Shown piece by piece: positions 33,049-42,193 of a stretch of 44,293 nucleotides of DNA (the stretch's first letter is position 1; the number at the start of each line of letters is the position of its first letter). The translations under genes and the position numbers were made by a program. A model generated the notes under the pieces. That model was given only the letters and a program-made list of their open reading frames with translations, was not told the DNA's origin and did not search any database. The DNA is from Glaciecola sp. UBA1851 (GTDB lineage Bacteria > Pseudomonadota > Gammaproteobacteria > Enterobacterales > Alteromonadaceae). The stretch is taken from assembly GCA_002338515.1 (NCBI GenBank), contig DDIL01000057.1, positions 45,571-89,863 on the forward strand. Reading direction: 5' to 3'.

Positions 33049-35022
33049 TTACTCAGCGATAACAATAGTGACAGAGTTGGCTGGCAATAGGAGTTGTTCA
33101 CTTGGCGCAGTTATTAACATCTTTAAGCCGGCATTATTATGCCAAACCTGCCAAGTGTTAGTTTTTAATAAAGATTGTGGTGACAATAATGTATGTTCAT
33201 ATCGACTTGAATTAAATACTACCCACGCCATTTGATTATCGTTTTCGCTGGCATCGCCAGCTTTAAAAGCGCGTTTATATCCAAATATTTTTCTTGCATC
33301 ATTCACATCGGTAAATTCAACTTGACCCTGACGCAACACCGGATTTGATTTCCTCATATCAATAAGAAATTGGTAATATTCAAATAAATCATGATTAAAC
33401 CTTACGCTGTCTTCTGATTTTATTAGCGCTTTAGGATGTGACGTTTCATTTTCAAATTCTAACTCTGACCAAATAAGAGGTTTTCTATTGTGAGGGTCAT
33501 CACTTCCCCACATTCCCATTTCATCACCCGCCCATATTTGTGGTGACCCAATATAAGTAAATTGATGAGCTAATAATAATTTTGCTCGTTGCATTGTTTC
33601 TTGGCTAGGCTTATTTGCGTTATAGCGAGCATTTTGCGACTCTTTTGCATTGTATTTGTATTTATTCTTATTGTTGAACGACGTTAGTAGTCTTGGACTA
33701 TCATGGCTTGCTGACATATTCATCATCGATTCGTAAAAACTATCAGCGATATTTAATCGTTGTGCTGACAAGCTTTCTTCTAATTCACTGGGTAACATAG
33801 TGATTGAAGATTTTGAAAAATATTGTCTAGCAGCGCGATACCATCGATAGTTCATTACCGAATCAAAAATATCGCCCTTTAACACTGGAGCAGGATCAAA
33901 TAAATCATCAGGCCATTTTTCCCACCAAATTTCACCCACTAAAAATGCTTCTGGATTGATAGATTTTACGTACGTTCTATACTCTCGCCAAAAACCAAGT
34001 GGTAGTTCTGCAGCTACATCTAAACGATAACCATCTACACCATCAGATGGGTCGCCATCTCCATTTGGGTCTAACCATCTGCGCGTAACAGCTAAAATAT
34101 GAGATTTAGCCGAATCACTTTTAATATTACCTTCGAAAAGTCGAACTTGCTTGGAATGATCTTCATATACCGTTTCTTGAATTTCTGGTAAATCAAATAC
34201 TCCAAACCATCCTCTATATTCAAATTCATTTTCAGCTGTAGTTAGATCATCAAACTGTTTAACCCAATACCAATCGGCAAACTCAGATTCCTGTTGGTTT
34301 TCCAATAAATCTCGCCATGCCCAATGTGTATGGCCGGTATGATTCCACGAATAATCCAATATCACTCGAATACCTTTTGATTTTGCCATTTGGAGAAATT
34401 CTAAGAACAATTTATCAGCACTGGTTAACACCCATGTACTTGGATCAGCCGGATCTTCATCTGCAATTAACTCTATATCACCGACAGGATCCGGACCAAA
34501 GTTAACATCGATATGACGCCAATGCCTTGCATCGTATTTATGCGCTGAAGGTGCATCATTTATTGGATTAAAGTAAATAGCATTAACCCCTAGCTCAGTT
34601 AAGTAATCCAGTTTATCAATTACTCCCTGAATATCTCCGCCATATCGCCTAAGTGATGTTTTCGCATCGAAACTATTAATAGGATTGTTAAGAAAATCTA
34701 GTTTTCCATGAACTTGTTTGAAGTACTCATCTTCTTTATACCAATCTTGCGTCCAAGGTGTAAGTGACCAATTTTCTGGAATATATCCCGGATAAGTACC
34801 CTTTATGTTCTCTATTTTTGGATCATTACTTTTATCGCCATTATGAAAACGCTCAACAAAAATTTGATACCAAATGACGTCACTCGCCCATTCAGGAGGA
34901 CTATCAGGCGCAGGCTTTAATTCAACTTCGGGTAGCTTCTTTGAACATGACACTATTAGAAGAAGAATGACTAGCGCAACAACTAGGTAAAATAAGGAGG
35001 GGGTTTTGAATACTCGGCTCAT
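33049..35022 (-). CDS. GH13 alpha-amylase family lipoprotein
   Basis: I start at MSRVFKT (657 residues), where a signal peptide ends in a lipobox (IVSC); 33 extra upstream codons contain no reason for an earlier start. The protein has the glycoside hydrolase family 13 regions: I DYSWNH, II DGYRLDVAAE with the nucleophile Asp, III LVGEIWW with the acid Glu, and IV SHDSPR with the third Asp. It starts WYQIFVERFHNGD, as in neopullulanase/cyclomaltodextrinase-like enzymes. Lipidation suggests it acts in the periplasm or at the cell surface on maltodextrins or starch. A C-terminal beta domain follows from about residue 560. No transporter or regulator for maltose lies here. Confidence 0.92.
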   Translation of the reverse strand: MSRVFKTPSLFYLVVALVILLLIVSCSKKLPEVELKPAPDSPPEWASDVIWYQIFVERFHNGDKSNDPKIENIKGTYPGYIPENWSLTPWTQDWYKEDEYFKQVHGKLDFLNNPINSFDAKTSLRRYGGDIQGVIDKLDYLTELGVNAIYFNPINDAPSAHKYDARHWRHIDVNFGPDPVGDIELIADEDPADPSTWVLTSADKLFLEFLQMAKSKGIRVILDYSWNHTGHTHWAWRDLLENQQESEFADWYWVKQFDDLTTAENEFEYRGWFGVFDLPEIQETVYEDHSKQVRLFEGNIKSDSAKSHILAVTRRWLDPNGDGDPSDGVDGYRLDVAAELPLGFWREYRTYVKSINPEAFLVGEIWWEKWPDDLFDPAPVLKGDIFDSVMNYRWYRAARQYFSKSSITMLPSELEESLSAQRLNIADSFYESMMNMSASHDSPRLLTSFNNKNKYKYNAKESQNARYNANKPSQETMQRAKLLLAHQFTYIGSPQIWAGDEMGMWGSDDPHNRKPLIWSELEFENETSHPKALIKSEDSVRFNHDLFEYYQFLIDMRKSNPVLRQGQVEFTDVNDARKIFGYKRAFKAGDASENDNQMAWVVFNSSRYEHTLLSPQSLLKTNTWQVWHNNAGLKMLITAPSEQLLLPANSVTIVIAE

Positions 35023-35264
35023 CAATTCATTGGTCTTAACAACAAGGATGTAGAGGTTAACATACAAATAACATGAATAACGAATAATTGGACAACACTT
35101 ATAAGAATGAGAAACATACACTTATTCACACTAAACCTTAGTCTATGAAGGCCGTGAATGTATTGTTAAATAAAAAATGTTCACATAATATGACTAAGTA
35201 AGTTATGTTTTCAGTTTAAAACCCCATGGTCCTTGTAGTACATGGTTTAATTACAGGTGCAGCT

Positions 35265-35480
35265 ATGGTTGAATTTATTTTTCTTCTTTCTTGCTTAATT
35301 TTTATCTCTACCGTTTCATGGGTTAGTTATGAACTAGCTGATGTAAAACAGATTAATCGCAAAGTATCAGGCGTAATAGGTTTTCTTTTATCTTTTATAC
35401 CGCCAGTTGCGCTTATATATATCGCTTTTCTTGCGTTTCGGATAGATTCAATTTCAGTAAACAAAAGCGATAATTGCTAG
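35265..35480 (+). CDS. 71-residue membrane protein
   Basis: I take ATG 35265 as start (AGGTG 6 bases upstream), giving 71 residues; an upstream ATG adds 13 codons. Two hydrophobic segments (about 2-22 and 33-55) flank a polar turn with KQINRK, so it is probably a hairpin inner-membrane protein. The LLSFIPPVALIYIAF stretch resembles small uncharacterised membrane proteins. It sits between the amylase gene (divergent) and the pqi operon, with 145 bases to the latter. No function is assigned. Confidence 0.6.
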   Translation: MVEFIFLLSCLIFISTVSWVSYELADVKQINRKVSGVIGFLLSFIPPVALIYIAFLAFRIDSISVNKSDNC

Positions 35481-35625
35481 CGTTTAATATCCTTATAAAG
35501 GTCAAAAGCTTTTCTAAGTCTTGCGAAATAATGCGGGGAGTATTTTGTCGTTACACTCGCCTTATTGATATTTTTTTATTCCTCTATATTCTTAGTCTAT
35601 ACAACAATTAAAATTTAGTATCACA

Positions 35626-36237
35626 GTGAAACACGATCCCCTTGTTGCATGCCATCAATGTGACATGTTAATCAAAGTACCTGAGTTATCAGAAAATCAG
35701 TCTTTGTATTGTCCTGGTTGTCATAGCCATCAATTCACGCTATATAAAAATGCGCTTGTTCATTGTGTTGCCTATTCGCTTTGCGCATTAATTTTATTTG
35801 CACTAGCAAATTCATTTCCATTTTTGACATTTGAAGCACAAGGACAATCTAGGGTCATTACTGTTGCTCAAGCTGCTAACGACTTAATAGAGCAAGAGTT
35901 TTTTTTCCTCGCTAGTTTGGTTTATGCATTCGTTTTGATCTTGCCTTTACTGTATTTAGTCTGCTTGCTTAGTCTAACAATGTCACTGTTAGCCGGTATA
36001 AAGGTTCATTCACCCATATTAATAGGGCGAACTATTAGCTTTTTTTATCCATGGATAATGGCAGAGGTATTCATAGTAGGGGTGCTGGTTGCATTAATTA
36101 AGGTAATTAGCATGGCCGATATTGTGTTTGGTTTTGCATTTTGGGCCTATATTGGATTTGTAGTCTTTTTATTGCTGACGGCCAATATTGCTAGTCGCCA
36201 TCAATTATGGCAATGGGTTGATGATGCAAGACACTAA
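35626..36237 (+). CDS. pqiA: PqiA-type membrane protein, first half
   Basis: A 203-residue protein with a GTG start; no ATG is available because an in-frame stop lies 11 codons upstream. It has a cytoplasmic N-terminal zinc-ribbon type motif (CHQC at 9-12, CPGC at 29-32) and four membrane helices. This is one half of the PqiA/LetA fold. In E. coli, PqiA (~417 residues) holds two such units and works with PqiB and PqiC in intermembrane lipid transport. Here the second unit is a separate overlapping gene. The four-gene order is conserved otherwise. A split PqiA is seen in other bacteria, so this is a family variant, not a broken gene. Confidence 0.9.
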   Translation: MKHDPLVACHQCDMLIKVPELSENQSLYCPGCHSHQFTLYKNALVHCVAYSLCALILFALANSFPFLTFEAQGQSRVITVAQAANDLIEQEFFFLASLVYAFVLILPLLYLVCLLSLTMSLLAGIKVHSPILIGRTISFFYPWIMAEVFIVGVLVALIKVISMADIVFGFAFWAYIGFVVFLLLTANIASRHQLWQWVDDARH

Positions 36238-36901
36238 CATTTCAGAACAATCCACTCACGACTCTAGCTTGAATGAAAAAAATAGTGAATACTCACACTA
36301 TACGGCTGCTCACCAGAATCTAGCATCTTGTAGAACATGCCACTTAGTAAGTAATATAGATTTAGTTTATTGTCCAAGATGCGAAGACCGTTTGTATTTT
36401 AGAAATCCTTATAGCTTGCAAAGAACACTCGCATTGGTTGTCACCGCAATTTTATTTTATATCCCCGCAAATATCTTTCCAATTATGACAACCACCATGC
36501 TGAGTGATGCATCCCCCAGTACTATTTTGTCTGGTGTTATTTTATTTATAGAGCACGGCTCGTATTTCGTAGCCTTTGTGATTTTTACTGCCAGCATTTT
36601 AATTCCAATCACTAAAATGATGGTTTTATTATGGCTTTGTATTACCACCTATCGCCATACCAAGCTCAGTCAAAAAGACTTAAGTCGTATCTATCAAATC
36701 ACTGAGTTTATAGGTAAATGGTCAATGATAGATATATTTGTTGTGGCTATACTAGTTGCGTTGGTTCATATTACTGGCATTATGGTAATCGAGCCAGGTA
36801 TGGCCTCAAGAGCATTTGCTGTAGTCGTTATATTAACTATGCTGGCCGCACAACAGTTCGACATCCGACTAATCTGGGATAAACAAAATAAACATGACTG
36901 A
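36221..36901 (+). CDS. pqiA: PqiA-type membrane protein, second half
   Basis: About 226 residues from the ATG at 36221 (a second ATG follows directly). The start overlaps the end of the preceding gene by 17 bases. It has a hydrophilic N-terminal tail of about 35 residues, a zinc-ribbon pair (CRTC and CPRC) and then four membrane helices (the first near residues 65-85). It corresponds to the C-terminal half of E. coli PqiA. The two halves probably form a heterodimer in the inner membrane that feeds lipids to PqiB. Its stop overlaps the pqiB start by 8 bases. Confidence 0.9.
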   Translation: MMQDTNISEQSTHDSSLNEKNSEYSHYTAAHQNLASCRTCHLVSNIDLVYCPRCEDRLYFRNPYSLQRTLALVVTAILFYIPANIFPIMTTTMLSDASPSTILSGVILFIEHGSYFVAFVIFTASILIPITKMMVLLWLCITTYRHTKLSQKDLSRIYQITEFIGKWSMIDIFVVAILVALVHITGIMVIEPGMASRAFAVVVILTMLAAQQFDIRLIWDKQNKHD

Positions 36902-38507
36902 CCCCACAAATTCTTCTCCAATTATCAAACCAAAATCGCGTTTTTCTGCGATTTGGATCCTACCTATTATTGCTAGCTTAATTGGCATCGGCATGGTTTA
37001 TCATCATTGGCAAAACAAAGGTTTTGAAATAGTCGTGATATTTGATAACGCTATGGGGTTAGAAGCACAAAAGACCAAAGTAAAGTTTCGCAATGTTGAT
37101 ATTGGTGTGGTGAGGTCTATCAACTTTACTGAAGACGGGGAGTCGATAGAAGCGAACATAGAAATAGACAAAGATATGCAAGGCTTTTTAAGGAGCGACA
37201 GTCAATTCTGGGTAGTGCGCCCTCGTATAGGTAATGGCGGCGTGAGCGGGTTTAGCACCCTACTTTCTGGTGCATATATCACTATTGACCCGGGTAAATC
37301 AGACTATTATTCACAACGTTTTTTTGGCTTAGAAAACCCACCTATCTCATCTCCAACATCAAAAGGCATTAAATTAAAACTACATTCTGACGGAGGTAAA
37401 TCCATTACTGTTGGTAACCCTATTATTTATAGAGGTTTTCAAGTGGGGGCAGTAGAGCAAGTAGAATTTGATATTGAAAATAGGCGCGTTGTGTATGAGG
37501 TATTTATTGAAGCCCCATACGACAGTTTAATTACAACTAATACCTTTTTTTGGAATTCAGGTGGCGTATCAGTCAGTGCAACAACAGAAGGCGTAACCGT
37601 CGACTTAGCATCCATAGAGTCTTTTCTAGCTGGCGGAGTACAATTTGATGTGCCTGAAGATTTAGAGCTTGGGCAACGTATTGCTGAAACACGGGAGTTT
37701 AAGCTCTATCCAACAAGAGCTAGTATTAATGATGACCGAGTTTATGAATATTTAGAGTATGTAGTGCTAGTAGAAGATTCAGTAGGGGGTTTATCAATTG
37801 GTGCACCCGTTGAATATCGGGGCATTAGAATAGGTAGAGTGCATAGGCCCTATATAGGATTTTATCAGACCCAACAAATTAATATTGATGAAACACGTAT
37901 TCCGGTTGTTATACATGTTGAGCCAGCTAGATTAGCACCTAATAATGAGTATGATTTAGCTTGGTTTGACAATCAATTTAACGAGTGGATAAAAGCAGGA
38001 TTAACCGCAAGCGTAGAAACGGCAAATTATCTTACAGGCTCATTGAAAGTTAGTTTAGATTTATCTGAAAATATTAGAAGCGATATTGAGTACTTTGGAA
38101 AATATACCGTCATACCTGTATCTCAAAGTGGTTTTGATAATATTATGAGCAAAACAGAGCAGTTGCTTACCAAGTTAGAACAGCTTCCTTTAGAAGACTT
38201 ATTAGCGTCTACCCAAAACACAATCAATAGTGCTAATGTGACGCTTCAATCTGCTAATAATGCAGTCATTACAACGCAATCTGTTTTACAGTCAGTTGAG
38301 AGGGCTCTTGTTGAAGCTAAAACCGCATTAAAAGGGCTTCAGCCAGACTCGCAAGTTTACTACAACCTTGAAAAAAACCTTCAAGAGCTAGAACAAACAC
38401 TCAATATGATGCAACCCTTCTTACAAGAAATTCGCAAAAAGCCAAACTCATTAATTTTTAGTCAACCTCCGGTACTTGATCAACAACCACAAGGGCAGAA
38501 TGAATAA
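36894..38507 (+). CDS. pqiB: PqiB, MCE-domain intermembrane lipid transport protein
   Basis: A 537-residue protein with one N-terminal membrane helix (about 17-36) and three consecutive MCE/MlaD domains. Each has the pattern V.F..A.GL..., G-x-V and a ring-facing loop (domains near 45-140, 160-245 and 280-400). The C-terminal region (about 415-520) is helical and forms the needle-like coiled coil that lengthens the tunnel across the periplasm. The length matches E. coli PqiB (546). It assembles as a hexameric tube. The gene overlaps the upstream pqiA half and shares one base with pqiC. Confidence 0.95.
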   Translation: MTDPTNSSPIIKPKSRFSAIWILPIIASLIGIGMVYHHWQNKGFEIVVIFDNAMGLEAQKTKVKFRNVDIGVVRSINFTEDGESIEANIEIDKDMQGFLRSDSQFWVVRPRIGNGGVSGFSTLLSGAYITIDPGKSDYYSQRFFGLENPPISSPTSKGIKLKLHSDGGKSITVGNPIIYRGFQVGAVEQVEFDIENRRVVYEVFIEAPYDSLITTNTFFWNSGGVSVSATTEGVTVDLASIESFLAGGVQFDVPEDLELGQRIAETREFKLYPTRASINDDRVYEYLEYVVLVEDSVGGLSIGAPVEYRGIRIGRVHRPYIGFYQTQQINIDETRIPVVIHVEPARLAPNNEYDLAWFDNQFNEWIKAGLTASVETANYLTGSLKVSLDLSENIRSDIEYFGKYTVIPVSQSGFDNIMSKTEQLLTKLEQLPLEDLLASTQNTINSANVTLQSANNAVITTQSVLQSVERALVEAKTALKGLQPDSQVYYNLEKNLQELEQTLNMMQPFLQEIRKKPNSLIFSQPPVLDQQPQGQNE

Positions 38508-39103
38508 TGAAAACAATAGTAAAGGTTCTGTCTTGTAAAAAACTGTCATGTTTATTTTTAACGCTCTCTCTTTCAGCTTGTTTGAGTACAGACCCCTTAC
38601 CTGAAAGTTACTACTATTTGTTAGATGAACCTAATTACGATCAATACGTGTTTAGTTCGAGCCCTTTAAGTAGTGACCAAAAGCTAACTGTTAAAGTTAA
38701 CATAGTGTCAGTTGCCGATTATCTATCACAACCAAACTTGGTAATGAAATTAGAGAATCATCAAATCAATATTGCAAATTATCACGCATGGGGAGAAGAC
38801 TTGCCCTCTGGCATCCAGCGAGTATTAATTAAAGATTTAAATAAAAAGTTCAAACAAGCAACGTTTTTTGAGCGATGTACAAACTGTGCTGAGTTGAGTG
38901 TGTATATAGACCATTTCTACCCTACCAGTTCTGGTGAAGTGATATTAAGTGGAAGTTATGAAATTAAGTTAACTTCCAATCAATTTTATCGACAGGATTT
39001 CTCATTTTCTGCTACGCAGTCAGAAACAGGATACAAATACTCTGTTGCAAAAATGCGTTTATTACTAAGTCAATTAGCGGATAATATTGTTCTACAGAAA
39101 TAA
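38507..39103 (+). CDS. pqiC: PqiC, outer-membrane auxiliary lipoprotein
   Basis: A 198-residue lipoprotein (lipobox LSAC, Cys25) of the PqiC/DUF330 family. The mature protein starts with STDPLPESYYYLLDEP, the usual short Y-Y-x-L motif, and continues with alternating strands and helices. PqiC caps the PqiB tube at the outer membrane. Two cysteines near residues 125-128 (CTNC) are unusual but may not be conserved. The start overlaps the pqiB stop (TAATG). A terminator follows at 39150, closing the operon. Confidence 0.88.
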   Translation: MKTIVKVLSCKKLSCLFLTLSLSACLSTDPLPESYYYLLDEPNYDQYVFSSSPLSSDQKLTVKVNIVSVADYLSQPNLVMKLENHQINIANYHAWGEDLPSGIQRVLIKDLNKKFKQATFFERCTNCAELSVYIDHFYPTSSGEVILSGSYEIKLTSNQFYRQDFSFSATQSETGYKYSVAKMRLLLSQLADNIVLQK

Positions 39104-39149
39104 GCTTTCGGTCTAACTGTTTTAACTCAGTTTATAATTACAATGCTAT

Positions 39150-39175
39150 ACACGCATGCGTGTTTTATCTTTTTT
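39150..39175 (+). terminator. rho-independent terminator of the pqi operon
   Basis: A 14-base perfect palindrome (ACACGCATGCGTGT) is followed by TTTATCTTTTTT. It lies 46 bases after the pqiC stop and directly before the end of the convergent gene at 39174. Confidence 0.75.
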
Positions 39176-39677
39176 ATAAACATTCACTGTCGTCTCTAAG
39201 TGAGAAACTAGACGCCTGTTTAGTTTCATTGTGGGAAGTAATAATTAGTATGTTATGGCCCGTTTTTAATTCTTGCTGCCAAAAACACCTTACGTATACG
39301 TCAGGATGATCAAACGCAATAATAATTAATTGTTCGTTAATTTTCTGATTGTCAGTAAAGAGTGGCGCGAAAGTCACGGCGGCTTTAAAGCTATAACTAC
39401 CATAATTATGTTGCGATAAAATGGCGGTAATTATGTCTTCTGTCTCAAGTATTTCTTGCGCACTTAATTTAGAAAATAAAAAGTCTTTTAGGGAGTTGTT
39501 AGGGGCTTTATTTATTTCATGTGGTAATGGTGCTTTAACTACTTCAGTTCCCTGCTCCGTATTACCGTACTGCCACCACCAATACATTAAGTGAAATTTG
39601 TTAATACCGTTAATATGAAACAGATACAAACAGCAAATGATAAAAATTAAGCTGCTTGTTAGTAGCCTAATTTTCAT
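39174..39677 (-). CDS. uncharacterised membrane-anchored protein
   Basis: A 167-residue protein with one N-terminal hydrophobic segment (about 8-22), either an uncleaved anchor or a signal peptide. A soluble domain of about 130 residues follows, with mixed strands and helices (TEDIITAILSQHN; EQLIIIAFDHPD). I do not recognise a family. It starts 15 bases after the stop of the gene upstream on the same strand (39693), so the two are probably one operon. Confidence 0.65.
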   Translation of the reverse strand: MKIRLLTSSLIFIICCLYLFHINGINKFHLMYWWWQYGNTEQGTEVVKAPLPHEINKAPNNSLKDFLFSKLSAQEILETEDIITAILSQHNYGSYSFKAAVTFAPLFTDNQKINEQLIIIAFDHPDVYVRCFWQQELKTGHNILIITSHNETKQASSFSLRDDSECL

Positions 39678-39692
39678 AAATTAGTCATTCAA

Positions 39693-39962
39693 CTACCAAT
39701 AACATCCGCTAATTTCAACCGACTCTGCTTGCACAGACTTAGCTCTACTGATACTAAACAACCACGCACCCAACAATAAAAATAAAACGGGTAATACGTA
39801 ATATATCACTTTAATCCCTAGCGCATGCGAAGCAGTAATGGCTTCTGAAGTATCTAATGAGGATACTCCCATAAGTTTTAGGATGATGTTAATAAATAAC
39901 ATAAAGAAGAAAAAGTAGGATAGTTTTCTTGTTATATTTGCTTGCTTTCGTTCCTTTGTCAT
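39693..39962 (-). CDS. small membrane protein with two helices
   Basis: I start at MTKERKQ (89 residues), because AGAGG lies 9 bases before this ATG; an earlier in-frame ATG adds 10 codons. Two hydrophobic segments (about 16-34 and 53-74) flank a short polar loop with DTSEA. The C-terminal tail contains a CYW end. The function is unknown. It precedes the membrane-anchored gene at 39174-39677 by 15 bases. Confidence 0.65.
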   Translation of the reverse strand: MTKERKQANITRKLSYFFFFMLFINIILKLMGVSSLDTSEAITASHALGIKVIYYVLPVLFLLLGAWLFSISRAKSVQAESVEISGCYW

Positions 39963-40110
39963 GAAGTATGCCTCTTTGTGCATTTTACGCACTACTATCT
40001 TAATAATTTGCCTAAAAATATAAGAGGCTAAAATGGCAATTTAGTTCAAAATTTAATCATTTTTTTACTTTAATAATTCAACTTTTTACTAACTCATTGT
40101 TTTATAATTA

Positions 40111-40554
40111 TTAAGCAAGCTCGATAGCTTTTAAAATACTGCCAAAAGCTCTAGCACCTTGGGTCTGTATTTTTTTATCGAAGAATAATGGTCCTAGAAA
40201 AGGAATTTTTATGTAGCCTTTGCTTTGCCAATGGACATGGGTTTTACCTTCTTTTTCGGTCAAGCGTATTTCTCCCATTTCATGATTGTATGGCAAAGGT
40301 TTAGAATAAACGATTTTGTATGCCATAAAATAAGGCGGTTCAAAGCCTACAATTTCCTCATGCAGTGTACCTGCCGCAGATACAATTTCTCTTATCGCAC
40401 CCAAACCATTCTCATTATCTAATCCTTTTTTAATTAATGATGAATCGTCTATTCCTTTAAATTTTGAATAACTTGCATGATCGCTGATTTTCGAAAATAC
40501 ATCTTGTATTGGCTTATCTATTAATCTTTCAACTGATATAGAAAACAAAGTCAC
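40111..40554 (-). CDS. SRPBCC-family protein (polyketide cyclase/dehydrase-like)
   Basis: A 147-residue single-domain protein of the START/Bet v 1-like SRPBCC superfamily, which has a deep cavity for hydrophobic ligands. Seen are the N-terminal strand with VERLIDKPIQDVFSKI, helix-grip features, a G-rich turn (ENGLGAIREI), the central strands with HVHWQSKGYI, and the long C-terminal helix. There is no signal peptide, so it is cytoplasmic. AAGGAGTGACTTT precedes the ATG. Ligand and reaction are unknown; related small proteins are often annotated as polyketide cyclase/lipid-transport family. Confidence 0.8.
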   Translation of the reverse strand: MTLFSISVERLIDKPIQDVFSKISDHASYSKFKGIDDSSLIKKGLDNENGLGAIREIVSAAGTLHEEIVGFEPPYFMAYKIVYSKPLPYNHEMGEIRLTEKEGKTHVHWQSKGYIKIPFLGPLFFDKKIQTQGARAFGSILKAIELA

Positions 40555-40945
40555 TCCTTATTTGATTCTATATAACAATGATTTCGCAAGAATTCACTAT
40601 TATAAAAAGCACATTCAGTTATTACACTTATAACTAAATAAGGGACTAAAAATAACGCATAAGACACGAATAAAAATTAGATATAAACATTATTGGTAAA
40701 TTGGTATAGTCAAAACTCATGGCGGTACTTGCGTTAACTGTTGGAAGATTCAAAATCGCACATTAAGCTATATGGTAGAGAGATTTGAAAGACGCTGTAA
40801 ACTCATCCATGAGCGCTCCACAAATTCATCCATGAATTTGAGGCTTTCAAATCTCTCTACCATATAACTTACTGGACAATAATGTGCAATTAATCAACAG
40901 TTAACGCAAGTACCGCCAAATTTATACACTTGGGATGGGAATATC
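40555..40945. other. intergenic region carrying the nested palindrome element
   Basis: Of this 391-base stretch, 199 bases are a nested inverted-repeat element (listed separately). The flanks are AT-rich and hold the promoters for the SRPBCC gene (minus) and the aminotransferase gene (plus). No gene is visible. Confidence 0.7.
40720..40918. repeat. 199-bp nested palindrome (MITE-like / REP-family element)
   Basis: The outer arms are perfect 24-base inverted repeats (40720-40743 and 40895-40918). A second pair of 8 bases (40758-40765 and 40880-40887) and a third of 23 bases (40769-40791 and 40844-40866) are nested inside. The middle holds two small hairpins, CTCATCCATGAG at 40802-40813 and one with 9-base arms at 40821-40840, both with a CATCCATG core. 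The folded form would be a long stem capped by two short hairpins. No protein is encoded. I see no target-site duplication at the ends. It looks like a non-autonomous mobile element or dispersed repeat. Confidence 0.75.
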
Positions 40946-42106
40946 ATGCATACAAATAGCTTAGAATCGCGTCGAAATTTCATTAGAAATTTAGCCATAG
41001 GGACAAGCTTAGCGTTTTTGCCAGCTTCAAGTATTATGGCATCATCAAGCCTTATTGCGCCTTTCAACTTTAGAAAAGGCGCAGCGCTATTGCCCTTACA
41101 CTACAATGAAAATTCATTAGGTATGTCAAATAATGCACTTAGCGCAGCTAAAGAAGCCATCACTTTGTATGGGAATAGATATGCTGATGGCGCCGTAGAT
41201 GAATTAAAGCAATTAATTGCTAGCTATAATCAAATACCGCCTGAGCAACTGATTCTTGGAAATGGTTCTACCGAAGTGCTTGGAGCTGTTGTTACTTATG
41301 CAGCATCAATGAATGCAACTTTATTAGAGCCTAGCCCTACCTTTGGTGATGTTAGAAGCCGGGCAAAAGCTCGCAATGTGAAAGTTGTGCAGGTTGAATT
41401 AGGCGATAATTTTGAAACCAATATTGAACAATTAAAACAACGGGCTGATAAATTGAAGGGGCCAATTCTTGTTAACCTTTGTAACCCTAATAATCCCACC
41501 GGCACAATTGTTGATAAAAAATTATTGAGTAATTGGATTACTAACGCGCCAAGTAATCATATATTTTTGGTTGATGAAGCCTATCATGAATATGCCACCA
41601 GCAATCCAAATTACAGCTCTGCTTTGCCCTTAATAAAAAATGGCAAAGAAAACCTAATTGTTACTCGCACCTTCTCAAAAATTTTTGGTATGGCTGGCAT
41701 GCGCGTAGGCTATGGTATAGCCGCGCCTAAAACCGCTAAAAAACTCGATAGTTTGTCTGCAAGCTTTAATTTATCAGCTGCCGGAATTGCGGCTGCTAAA
41801 GCGTCATTGCTCGACAAGGAGTTTTTCAATAAAAGCCTTAACGCCAATGAACGAGCAAAAGCATTGCTTACTAATACACTTGACGAACTATCGCTCAGAT
41901 ACATACCAAGTAATACCAATTTTGTTCTTCACAGAATTAATTCAGACTTGAACTCTTATACCCAGCGAATGTTAGCAAATAATATAAAAGTGGGTAGACG
42001 AATGACCAAAGACGATGGATGGAATAGAATTTCGATTGGTACCCCTTCGCAAATGGAAGCATTTACCAAAACGTTAAAAAGCTTTAGAGAGAAAGGCTGG
42101 GTTTAA
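40946..42106 (+). CDS. Tat-exported HisC-like PLP-dependent aminotransferase
   Basis: A 386-residue fold type I aminotransferase resembling histidinol-phosphate aminotransferase. Residues 1-33 form a Tat signal: SRRNFIRNL at 8-16, then a hydrophobic stretch ending PASSIMASS. The catalytic core has NPNNPTG (180-186), Asp210 and the Schiff-base lysine Lys245 in RTFSKIFGMAG. A C-terminal Arg (RISIG region) matches the substrate carboxylate-binding arginine of the family. HisC normally is cytoplasmic, so a periplasmic member probably has another substrate or role. Length without the leader (about 353) matches HisC. It is a single gene, 28 bases after the palindrome. Confidence 0.9.
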   Translation: MHTNSLESRRNFIRNLAIGTSLAFLPASSIMASSSLIAPFNFRKGAALLPLHYNENSLGMSNNALSAAKEAITLYGNRYADGAVDELKQLIASYNQIPPEQLILGNGSTEVLGAVVTYAASMNATLLEPSPTFGDVRSRAKARNVKVVQVELGDNFETNIEQLKQRADKLKGPILVNLCNPNNPTGTIVDKKLLSNWITNAPSNHIFLVDEAYHEYATSNPNYSSALPLIKNGKENLIVTRTFSKIFGMAGMRVGYGIAAPKTAKKLDSLSASFNLSAAGIAAAKASLLDKEFFNKSLNANERAKALLTNTLDELSLRYIPSNTNFVLHRINSDLNSYTQRMLANNIKVGRRMTKDDGWNRISIGTPSQMEAFTKTLKSFREKGWV

Positions 42107-42193
42107 GGTAGGTACCCAAGTTGAGGCTAATTTAGTACAACGTAGACTGATAATATATTTTATAAACAATAATATAGATTAAGGACCACTCTC

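Noticed and set aside
40720..40918. CRISPR-like repeat suspicion for the CATCCATG hairpins
   Set aside because: There are only two copies, in opposite structural context inside one palindrome, with no spacers of regular length and no cas genes.
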